This document shows positions 56,846-64,000 of a stretch of DNA of 64,000 nucleotides, in pieces. Source of the stretch: Sphingomonas sp. LY54 (lineage in GTDB: Bacteria > Pseudomonadota > Alphaproteobacteria > Sphingomonadales > Sphingomonadaceae); assembly GCF_035594035.1 (NCBI RefSeq), contig NZ_CP141588.1, positions 2,820,501-2,884,500 of the forward strand. The letters are read 5' to 3'. Made by a program: the position numbers and the translations under genes. The notes under the pieces are model-generated. The model was not told where the DNA came from. It saw only the letters and a list, made by a program, of their open reading frames with translations, and did no database searches. Each line of letters begins with the position of its first letter. Position 1 is the stretch's first letter.

Positions 56846-58885
56846 ATGAGCGACCGTCCCCAATCTGAACGCATTGGATATCGGGTCGCGGTTCTGGCCG
56901 CGGACGAGGACTGCGAGTCGATCCGGGCTATCGTCTGCGAGCGGGATTGCGAATGCCTGTTCGTTTCGCCCGAGCAGTTGCTGAGGGGCATCGCCGAAGC
57001 CCGCTTCGAGGCCGCCGTGCTGACCGGCGTGGCGCTGCTCGCGCTCGATCTGGCCGCGCTGGTGCGCGTACTCGCGGACCAGCCTTCATGGTTGGATTTC
57101 CCATTCGTCCTGATCGCCTCGCGCGAGAAAGTGGATCAGGTCGCCGAAGCGCTCGATCGGCTCGGCCACGTCGCGATCGTGGAGCGGCCGGTCCATGCCC
57201 CGATATTGCGGAACGAGGTGCGCAAGGCGCTGCGGCTGCGCGACCGCCAGAAGCAGGCTGGCGCCTATCTCGAACAGAAGGAAGCGAGCGAGGCGGCCTT
57301 GTCTGAGGCAAACGCCTTGCTCGAGGCGCGGGTCGAGGAACGCACCCGCGCGCTGCAGGAGGCTGTCGAACGCCTGCGCCAGAGCGAGGAGCTTTATCGC
57401 TACACGCTCGAACTCAGCCAGCAGATCGTCTGGACCGCTGATGCGGAGGGCGCGATCCTGACCGTCAGCCCCCGCTTCTACGAGTTGACGAAGCTCGATC
57501 CGACGCAGCCGGCCCGCGAAGCCATTCACCCCGACGATGTCGACCGGGTCCTGGCGGAATGGAACGCTGCCCGCGCCGATTTGAGGCGGCACCAGGTGGC
57601 GATGCGCCTGCGCATGGACGACGGCAGCTATCGGCGCTTCCTTGCCCGGGCGGCGCCTCGCACCGACGAGAAAGGACGCATCGTCGGCTGGTACGGCACG
57701 ATGGAGGACGTCCACGATCAATGGATCGCGGACCAGCATCGCGCCGCGATCGCGGAGCGCTACCGGATGGCCGCGCTCGCCGCCGACGATGCGATCTGGG
57801 ACCATGATCTGATCGGCAATTCGATCTGGTGGACGGATGCCGCCTCGGGCTTTCTCGGCCTTCCGGGGGGCGAGGGGAACACCCCTTCCGAATATTGGGA
57901 GCAGCACCTCCATCCCGACGATCGCGCCCGCGTGGTGCACGTCATGTGGGACGCGATCAATGCGGGGCGGAACCGTTGGTCCTCGGGCTATCGTTTCCTC
58001 GCCGGCAACGGCGAATATGTCGACGTGTTTGACCGCGGGTTCGTGATCCGGGACGATGAAGGCCATCCGATCCGGGCGGTCGGGGCGATGGCCGACATCA
58101 CCGACCGCCGCCACGCCGAGGCGGAGCTGCGCAAGCTCCAGGCGGAATTGATTCATGTCTCGCGGCTGAGCGCGATGGGCGCGATGGCCTCGACGCTCGC
58201 CCATGAGATCAACCAGCCGCTTACGGCGATCACCGGCTATCTGCGCGGCAGCCAGCGGCTGCTGGCCGACCAGCCGGATGCGGAGGAGGTGGTCGGCGCG
58301 CTCGAAGCTGCGGAGGCGAGCGCTCTTCGTGCCGGCCATATCGTGCGTCGGTTGCGCGAGCTGGTTGCGCGGGGCAACGTCGCGGTGCGGACCGAGGATG
58401 TGGCGCGGATGATCGAGGAGGCGGCCGTCCTCGCCTTTATCGACGAGCAGGTGCTGGGCGTCGCGCACCAGATCCACGTCGATCCCGACGCGCGCTGGGT
58501 GGAAGCGGATTCGATCCAGATCCAGCAGGTGCTGATCAATCTCGTGCGCAACGCCATCGAGGCGATGAAGGATCTGCCGCGGCGCGAAGTGACGATCGCC
58601 ACGCGCGCCGTCGGCGGCGGCCTGGTCGAGGTCAGCGTCGCCGACACTGGCACCGGCCTGTCGGAAGAAGTGGCCGACGCGCTCTTCTCGCCGTTCCGGA
58701 CGACCAAGAGCGAAGGCATGGGGATCGGGCTCTCGATCAGCCGCACGATCATCGAGGCGCATGGCGGCAAGATCTGGGCCGAGAACCGGCCGGAGGGGGG
58801 CGCGGTCTTCCGCTTCACGCTGCCCGGCGGGCATGTCCCGGCGGAGCCGAGCGCGGGCGGGGACGCTTCCAAGACCCCATTATAA
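56846..58885 (+). CDS. PAS-domain sensor histidine kinase (FixL-like)
   Basis: A 679-aa cytoplasmic kinase. In order: a pseudo-receiver (about 1-125) with Thr where the phospho-Asp should be (AAVLTGVALL); a coiled coil (about 130-185); two PAS domains (about 190-310 and 318-435); a HisKA domain with H453 in LAHEINQPLTAITGYL; and an ATPase domain with N box NLVRNAIEAM, DTGTGLSEE and GMGIGLSISR. No membrane segment. It pairs with the FixJ-like regulator before it. The signal is unknown; heme binding cannot be judged. Confidence 0.92.
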   Translation: MSDRPQSERIGYRVAVLAADEDCESIRAIVCERDCECLFVSPEQLLRGIAEARFEAAVLTGVALLALDLAALVRVLADQPSWLDFPFVLIASREKVDQVAEALDRLGHVAIVERPVHAPILRNEVRKALRLRDRQKQAGAYLEQKEASEAALSEANALLEARVEERTRALQEAVERLRQSEELYRYTLELSQQIVWTADAEGAILTVSPRFYELTKLDPTQPAREAIHPDDVDRVLAEWNAARADLRRHQVAMRLRMDDGSYRRFLARAAPRTDEKGRIVGWYGTMEDVHDQWIADQHRAAIAERYRMAALAADDAIWDHDLIGNSIWWTDAASGFLGLPGGEGNTPSEYWEQHLHPDDRARVVHVMWDAINAGRNRWSSGYRFLAGNGEYVDVFDRGFVIRDDEGHPIRAVGAMADITDRRHAEAELRKLQAELIHVSRLSAMGAMASTLAHEINQPLTAITGYLRGSQRLLADQPDAEEVVGALEAAEASALRAGHIVRRLRELVARGNVAVRTEDVARMIEEAAVLAFIDEQVLGVAHQIHVDPDARWVEADSIQIQQVLINLVRNAIEAMKDLPRREVTIATRAVGGGLVEVSVADTGTGLSEEVADALFSPFRTTKSEGMGIGLSISRTIIEAHGGKIWAENRPEGGAVFRFTLPGGHVPAEPSAGGDASKTPL

Positions 58886-58937
58886 TCGGCCGCCGCTGCC
58901 CCTATGTGGGACGCGAACCAATCCAAGCGAGGACGAC

Positions 58938-59486
58938 ATGGCCGAACAGCAGGCGACTTTGGCGGGCGGGTGCTTCTGGTGCACCGAAGCGATCTTCGAC
59001 GACGTGATCGGCGTTTCCAGCGTCGAGAGCGGCTATATCGGCGGCACCGTCCCGAACCCGACCTACAAGCAGGTCTGCGGCGGCGACACCGGCCATGCCG
59101 AGGCGGTGCGGATCACCTTCGATCCGGAGATCATCGCTTATGACGACGTCCTCGACATCTATTTCGCGACCCACGATCCGACCCAGCTCAATCGCCAGGG
59201 CAACGACATCGGCACCCAATATCGCTCGGCGATCTTCCCCCACGATGCGGAGCAGGAGGCCGCCGCCCGGTCAGCGCTCGAGCGCGCCCAGCAGGATTGG
59301 GACCAGCCGCTCGTCACGCGGATCGAGCCGCTTTCCGACTGGTGGCCGGCCGAGGATTACCACCAGGAATATTTCGAGCGCGAGGGCGCCAACAACAGCT
59401 ATTGCGTGGCCGTGGTCGCGCCCAAGCTCCAGAAGTTCCGCAAGAGCTTCGCGGCGCGGCTGAAGCGGCAGGAAGCCGCCCAGTAA
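58938..59486 (+). CDS. msrA: Peptide-methionine (S)-S-oxide reductase MsrA
   Basis: A 182-aa MsrA with the catalytic motif [11 protein letters not shown] near residue 10, [20 protein letters not shown] and GTQYRSAIF. It repairs oxidised methionine. ATG 58938 follows GAGGACG. Its stop overlaps the glyoxalase start (TAATG). Confidence 0.96.
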   Translation: MAEQQATLAGGCFWCTEAIFDDVIGVSSVESGYIGGTVPNPTYKQVCGGDTGHAEAVRITFDPEIIAYDDVLDIYFATHDPTQLNRQGNDIGTQYRSAIFPHDAEQEAAARSALERAQQDWDQPLVTRIEPLSDWWPAEDYHQEYFEREGANNSYCVAVVAPKLQKFRKSFAARLKRQEAAQ

Positions 59487-59992
59487 TGCGTGACGCTGCG
59501 ACGGAGGGCTTCACGCTCAACCAGACGATGCTGCGCGTCCGCGATCCGGAGGCGTCTGTCGCTTTCTATCGCGACGTCCTCGGCATGAGCCTGCTCCAGC
59601 GGCTCGATTTCGAGGAGATGCGCTTCTCGCTCTACTTCCTGGCCTATCTGAAGGATGGCGAAACCGTCCCGGAAGACCCGGCCGAGCGGGCGCGCTACAT
59701 CTTCACCCGCGAGACGACGCTCGAGCTCACCCACAATTGGGGCACCGAGAGCGATGCGGCCTTCGCGGGCTACCATAATGGCAACGAGGAGCCGCGCGGC
59801 TTCGGCCATCTCGGCATCAGCGTGCCCGATGTCGAGGCGGCCTGCGCGCGCTTCGATCGACTGGGCGTGCCGTTCGTGAAGCGGCCGGAGGATGGCAAGA
59901 TGAAGGGCATCGCCTTCATCCGGGATCCTGACGGCTATTGGATCGAGATCCTGTCGCCCGCGGGAATGGCCCCGCTCGTCGCCGCCGCTTAG
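59486..59992 (+). CDS. gloA: Lactoylglutathione lyase (glyoxalase I)
   Basis: A 168-aa glyoxalase [21 protein letters not shown] with the first metal ligand region, [29 protein letters not shown] and [12 protein letters not shown]. It converts the methylglyoxal-glutathione adduct to S-lactoylglutathione. Coupled to msrA, giving a small stress-repair pair; it overlaps the convergent Sua5 gene by four bases. Confidence 0.95.
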   Translation: MRDAATEGFTLNQTMLRVRDPEASVAFYRDVLGMSLLQRLDFEEMRFSLYFLAYLKDGETVPEDPAERARYIFTRETTLELTHNWGTESDAAFAGYHNGNEEPRGFGHLGISVPDVEAACARFDRLGVPFVKRPEDGKMKGIAFIRDPDGYWIEILSPAGMAPLVAAA

Positions 59993-60924
59993 CGGGGCGC
60001 GGCGGCGCGGCGGAGACGGTCGTTGATCGCCACGCCGAGGCCGTTTTCGGGAACAGGGGCGACCGCGATCGCGGCGTTTGGTTGGGCATCGGCCTCGTGG
60101 AGCAATGCGAACAGCTTCGCCGCCGCCTCGGTGAGATCGCCGGACTCGCTCAGATTGCTGTCGCCGGCGATGGCGCCGAAGCCGATCAGCCATTCGCCAG
60201 GCGCGGCCGTTTCGGCCTCGAGGCGGAGCGGCTTGGACGGCGCGTAATGGCTGGCCATCTGGCCCGGCGCCTCGATCCCGCCAGTCTCACCACCAATCGC
60301 GGAAACTTCCGTGATCGGTCCCGGGCGCAGCAGCCGCACCCGGCCATCGGTGACCGCCAGGATCGTGCTTTCCAGGCCGTGACCGGTCGCGCCCCCATTG
60401 ATGATGAGGGAGATGCGCCCCGCCAGGCTGGACATGACGTGCTCGGCGCGCGTGGGACTAATCCCGCCGCTGGCATTGGCGGACGGGGCGGCGAGGGGAC
60501 CGCCGACGGCGGCGAGCAGGTCGCGCATCGCCGGGTGGGCCGGCACGCGCAGCGCGATCGTCGGCAGCCCCGCCGTGACCAGCGTCGCAATGCCGCTGTC
60601 CGGGCGCAGCGGCACGACCAGCGTCAGCGGACCCGGCCAATGGCGCTCGGCCAGCCTGCGCGCCGTCTCGTCGAAGAGGGCGATCGTCTCGGCCTCGGCG
60701 AGCGACGGCACATGGACGATCAGCGGATTGAAGCTCGGCCGCCCCTTGGCCGCGTAGATGCGCGCGACGGCCTTGCCATTGGTGGCGTCGGCGGCGAGGC
60801 CATAGACCGTCTCAGTCGGGATCGCGACCGGCTGACCGTCGCGGATGAGCGCCGCGGCTTCGGCGATCGCGGCCTTGCCGTAGGGCCGGATTAGGGTATC
60901 CAAAGGCGCGTTTGGCGAGCTCAT
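59989..60924 (-). CDS. Threonylcarbamoyl-AMP synthase (Sua5/TsaC type)
   Basis: A 311-aa two-domain Sua5 protein. The YrdC domain has [30 protein letters not shown] and [12 protein letters not shown]; the C-terminal Sua5 domain starts at [15 protein letters not shown]. It makes the threonylcarbamoyl-AMP used for tRNA t6A37. Confidence 0.95.
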   Translation of the reverse strand: MSSPNAPLDTLIRPYGKAAIAEAAALIRDGQPVAIPTETVYGLAADATNGKAVARIYAAKGRPSFNPLIVHVPSLAEAETIALFDETARRLAERHWPGPLTLVVPLRPDSGIATLVTAGLPTIALRVPAHPAMRDLLAAVGGPLAAPSANASGGISPTRAEHVMSSLAGRISLIINGGATGHGLESTILAVTDGRVRLLRPGPITEVSAIGGETGGIEAPGQMASHYAPSKPLRLEAETAAPGEWLIGFGAIAGDSNLSESGDLTEAAAKLFALLHEADAQPNAAIAVAPVPENGLGVAINDRLRRAAAPR

Positions 60925-60975
60925 GGGGCCGCGCTATAGCCGCCGCTACCGCCACGCAAGACTGGAACCCGATCC

Positions 60976-62700
60976 TTGACCTACACCCCGCCCGTCGCCG
61001 AGCAGCGCTTTCTCCTCCGCCACGTCGTCGGCATCGACGAACTGGCCGGCCACAACGCGTTCGCCGACGCCACGCCCGACCTCGTCGACGCGATCCTGGA
61101 GGGGATCGGCGCCTTCGCCGCGGGCGAATTCGCGCCGCTCAACCGGATCGGCGATCAGGTCGGCGCGCAATGGTCGCCCGAAGGCGTGACGATGCCGGAC
61201 GGGTTCAAAGAGGCCTACCGCGCTTATGTCGAAGCCGGCTGGGGCTCGCTGGCGGCCCCCATCGAACATGGCGGGCAGGGGCTTCCGCTGACCCTCGCCG
61301 CCGTCGTGCTCGAGGATCTGGGCAGCGCCAACATGGGCTTCTCGCTGGTGGCGATGCTCTCGGCCGGCGCGGTCGAAGCGCTGCCCGCCCACGGGTCGCC
61401 GGAACTGGTCGCAAAATGGCTGCCGAAAATCGTTTCCGGCGAATGGCCGGCGACGATGAACCTCACCGAGCCGCAGGCCGGCTCCGATGTCGGCGCGCTC
61501 AAGACCCGGGCCGAGCCGCAGCCCGACGGCACCTACAGGATCAAGGGCCAGAAGATCTTCATCACTTATGGCGAGCATAACCTCGCCGAGAATATCGTCC
61601 ATCTCGTCCTGGCCCGCACGCCCGACGCGCCCGCGGGCACGAAGGGCATCTCGCTCTTCCTCGTGCCGAAATTCCTGGTCGGCGCGGACGGCGCGATCGG
61701 CCCGCGCAACGACCTGCGCTGCGTTTCGATCGAGCACAAGCTCGGCATCCACGCCTCGCCGACCTGCGTCATGGCCTATGGCGACCACGACCAATGCGTC
61801 GGCTATCTGGTCGGCGCCGAGAATGGCGGCATGCGCGGCATGTTCACGATGATGAACAATGCCCGCCTCAACGTCGGCCTGCAGGGCGTCTCGATCGCCG
61901 AGGCGGCGACCCAGCAGGCGGTCGCATACGCCCGTGAGCGCGTCCAGTCGGCGCGCGCCGGGGCGGGGCGCGATCCGGTGCGGATCGTCGAGCATCCCGA
62001 CGTGCGGCGCATGCTGATGCGCATGAAGGCGCTCACCCAGGCCTCCCGCGCGCTTGCTTATTATGCCGCCGGGCAGACCGACCGGCGCCATCTCGGCGAC
62101 GCCGCTGCCGGCGCGCGCGCCGATTTGCTGACGCCTCTGGTCAAGGCCTATGGCACCGATGTCGGGGTCGAAGTGGCGAGCCTCGGCATCCAGGTCCATG
62201 GCGGCATGGGCTTCATCGAAGAGACCGGCGCGGCGCAGCATCTGCGCGATATCCGCATCGCCCCGATCTACGAGGGCACCAACGGCATCCAGGCCGCGGA
62301 CCTGGTCGGGCGCAAGATCGGGCTCGAGGGCGGCGCCGTGCTCGCCCGCTTGTTCGCTGACATCCGCGCCGAGGCTGCCGGGGAAGCGCCGCTGATGGCA
62401 TTGGTCGATGCCTGTGAGCAGGTGGGAGCGCATCTGGCCGCGGCAAACGCCGACGACCGCATGGCCGCTTCCTACCCGTTCCTGACGATGCTGTCGGTTG
62501 CGGTCGCCGGCTGGCTGATGGCGCGCCAGCACGATGCGGCGCTGGACGGGGAGGGCGATCCCTCGTTCCTGGCGATGAAGCGCGCAGCCGCGCGTTTCTA
62601 CCTCGACCAGATGGTGCCGGAGGCGGAGGGCCTCAAAGCGGCGGCCATGGCTCCGGCCGACCTGCTTTACTCGATATCGGAAGACGCCTTCGCGGCCTGA
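60976..62700 (+). CDS. Acyl-CoA dehydrogenase
   Basis: A 574-aa FAD acyl-CoA dehydrogenase of the larger (about 580-600 aa) class. Motifs: MNLTEPQAGSDVGALKT, KIFITYGEHNLAEN, NARLNVGLQG and IQVHGGMGFIEETGAAQHLR, with catalytic Glu region IAPIYEGTNGIQA. The likely start is TTG 60976. It acts in fatty-acid or branched acyl-CoA oxidation. Confidence 0.93.
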   Translation: MTYTPPVAEQRFLLRHVVGIDELAGHNAFADATPDLVDAILEGIGAFAAGEFAPLNRIGDQVGAQWSPEGVTMPDGFKEAYRAYVEAGWGSLAAPIEHGGQGLPLTLAAVVLEDLGSANMGFSLVAMLSAGAVEALPAHGSPELVAKWLPKIVSGEWPATMNLTEPQAGSDVGALKTRAEPQPDGTYRIKGQKIFITYGEHNLAENIVHLVLARTPDAPAGTKGISLFLVPKFLVGADGAIGPRNDLRCVSIEHKLGIHASPTCVMAYGDHDQCVGYLVGAENGGMRGMFTMMNNARLNVGLQGVSIAEAATQQAVAYARERVQSARAGAGRDPVRIVEHPDVRRMLMRMKALTQASRALAYYAAGQTDRRHLGDAAAGARADLLTPLVKAYGTDVGVEVASLGIQVHGGMGFIEETGAAQHLRDIRIAPIYEGTNGIQAADLVGRKIGLEGGAVLARLFADIRAEAAGEAPLMALVDACEQVGAHLAAANADDRMAASYPFLTMLSVAVAGWLMARQHDAALDGEGDPSFLAMKRAAARFYLDQMVPEAEGLKAAAMAPADLLYSISEDAFAA

Positions 62701-62710
62701 GCCGTTTCGC

Positions 62711-63058
62711 TCAGGCGAGGGCGCGCTCGACCAGATCCTCGACGTCGAGGTCGAGGCGGCGGATATGGGCGGCGATGCTCGGCCAGCGATGCTCGAGGAA
62801 TTCCTTGCGGGCGCTGGCGCGGAGCTTGGCGGTCGCGCCCTCGGCGACGAACATGCCGACGCCGCGCTTCACCACGATCAGCCCCTCGTCCTGGAAGGTC
62901 TGATAGGCCTTGGCGACGGTGAGCGGATTGGCGCCATGCTCGGCGGCGAGGCTGCGGACCGACGGGAGCGCGTCGCCGTCGCCGACAGAGCCGTCAAGAA
63001 TGGTGGCCGCGATCGTATCGCGGAGGCGGAGATATACCGGCCGGTCGTCGTTGCTCAT
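62711..63058 (-). CDS. GntR-family regulator (YtrA type)
   Basis: A 115-aa regulator: winged helix with DTIAATILDGSVGDGDALPS, VRSLAAEHGANPLTVAKAYQ and a short C-terminal helix, as in the YtrA subfamily with no large ligand domain. Convergent with the dehydrogenase. Confidence 0.92.
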   Translation of the reverse strand: MSNDDRPVYLRLRDTIAATILDGSVGDGDALPSVRSLAAEHGANPLTVAKAYQTFQDEGLIVVKRGVGMFVAEGATAKLRASARKEFLEHRWPSIAAHIRRLDLDVEDLVERALA

Positions 63059-63115
63059 CGGCGCTATACTGTTCTAATACAGCGAGGGGGTCAAGGCCTA
63101 AAGCCCGGGCCGCGA

Positions 63116-63700
63116 TCAGTCGTGCGGAACCCAGTCCGAGGCGATCTTGTCATAGTCCGGCCGCGGCCGTTCCTCCAGCTCCGCACCCGGCGTACCGATG
63201 AAGACGAAGCCGGCGATCCGCGCACCCTCGGGGCCGAAGGCGCGGGCGACGGTCGCGGAATTGGCGGCCCAGCCGGTCACCCAGCCGCCGGCAAAGCCCA
63301 AGGCGTGCGTGGCGAGCAGCAGGTTCATCAACGCTGCGCCGGCAGACAGTTCTTGCTCCCAGAGCGGGATCTTGCTCGGCACGACCGGGACGAAAAGAGC
63401 GACGACGAGGGTCGGCGCCTGGTGTGCGAACTTGTCGATCGCCTCGAGTTCGAGCCGGCCGGGGGTCGGATGCTCCTCCCGATAGGCGCGCTCCAGCAGG
63501 TCGCGAAAGGCGCCGCGCTGGGCCTTGGACACGTGGACGAAGCGCCACGGCGCGAGCTTGCCGTGATCGGGCACGCGCATCGCCGCTTCGAAAATCTGCC
63601 GGAGCTGGGCGTCGTCGGGGCCCGGCGCGACGAGGTCGCGCGGTCGCGCCGAGCGGCGCGTGCGCAGCAGCGACAGGGTGGAGGATCGGTCGTTGAACAT
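63116..63700 (-). CDS. Nitroreductase-family protein
   Basis: A 194-aa FMN-binding nitroreductase (YdjA-like): [28 protein letters not shown], and [21 protein letters not shown] 63700 is preferred; the frame is open to 63760. Substrate unknown. Confidence 0.9.
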   Translation of the reverse strand: MFNDRSSTLSLLRTRRSARPRDLVAPGPDDAQLRQIFEAAMRVPDHGKLAPWRFVHVSKAQRGAFRDLLERAYREEHPTPGRLELEAIDKFAHQAPTLVVALFVPVVPSKIPLWEQELSAGAALMNLLLATHALGFAGGWVTGWAANSATVARAFGPEGARIAGFVFIGTPGAELEERPRPDYDKIASDWVPHD

Positions 63701-63834
63701 CGCCAAGTCCGCTAGCAGCGTCACGTCTCGGCAACAATCCGCTTCACAACGGCGTTCCACGCGTTAGTCTGCCCGCCCATCGAGGCTGCCCTCCCTTTAT
63801 GGCGGCCCTAAACTGTATTGGAGTCAGCGCGCCG

Positions 63835-64000
63835 ATGGCCACCGTGACCTATCCCGACCGGCACGCTCCCTCAGACGATCGAAGCTTTTTCGGCCACCCC
63901 AAGGGTCTGGCCGTGCTCTTCTTCGCCGAAATGTGGGAGCGCTTTTCCTTCTATGGCATGCGAGCCCTGCTCGTCCTGTATCTGACGCAGCATTTCCTGT
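63835..64000 (+). CDS. POT/PTR2-family peptide transporter (5' fragment)
   Basis: The first 55 codons only; the gene runs off the window. It has the proton-dependent oligopeptide transporter hallmark [15 protein letters not shown] near residue 35, preceded by [13 protein letters not shown]. An in-frame ATG at 63799 would add 12 residues. Confidence 0.9.
   Translation, partial: MATVTYPDRHAPSDDRSFFGHPKGLAVLFFAEMWERFSFYGMRALLVLYLTQHFL

Overview
The window looks like a chromosomal segment of a high-GC Alphaproteobacterium, most likely a sphingomonad (Sphingomonadaceae or a close relative). The pointers are the high-GC codon use, a MucR/Ros-type regulator, GTGA/ATGA-coupled genes, a FixL/FixJ-type pair, the OmpP-type porin and the style of its polysaccharide genes. 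This is inference from the proteins; no rRNA or tRNA is present to fix the taxonomy.

Region A (about 1-24.1 kb) is an exopolysaccharide locus with an unusually strong sulfur theme. It holds an outer-membrane beta-barrel protein, four different sulfotransferases, a Wzx-type flippase, a Wzc-type tyrosine autokinase/co-polymerase, a Wza-type export lipoprotein, two GT4 glycosyltransferases, a WecB/TagA/CpsF glycosyltransferase and a FkbM methyltransferase. A type I secretion ABC transporter and HlyD adaptor sit directly before cysD-cysNC-cysQ, which make the sulfate donor PAPS and remove its by-product PAP. A small RTX protein, a SleB-type cell wall hydrolase and a decayed M23 peptidase complete the block. 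I saw no polymerase (Wzy) or initiating sugar-phosphate transferase; these may lie outside the window.

Region B (about 24.2-41.7 kb) carries regulators (Fis-type HTH, MucR, Crp/Fnr), two further RTX proteins (one frameshifted), a six-gene sulfate-uptake operon (two sulfate-binding proteins, CysT, CysW, CysA, porin), and two bactofilin modules with matching promoters. It ends in about 1.75 kb of apparently decayed DNA. Read together, A and B suggest a system that imports sulfate, activates it, transfers it to a surface polysaccharide and exports that polymer together with small calcium-binding RTX proteins. A motif of the form GTCCC(N1-2)TTT recurs 79-100 bases upstream of five of these transcription units.

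Region C (about 41.8-64 kb) is mostly ordinary chromosome: DUF3616 protein, a broken eCIS-like/kinase gene, Lrp-alr-dadA-RidA for D-alanine use, a CheY-like regulator, DUF72, an ALDH7-type dehydrogenase, DUF4383, two L,D-transpeptidase-type proteins, LigC plus a LigD-type polymerase, a FixJ/FixL-like pair, msrA, a glyoxalase, Sua5, acyl-CoA dehydrogenase, GntR, nitroreductase and the start of a POT peptide transporter.
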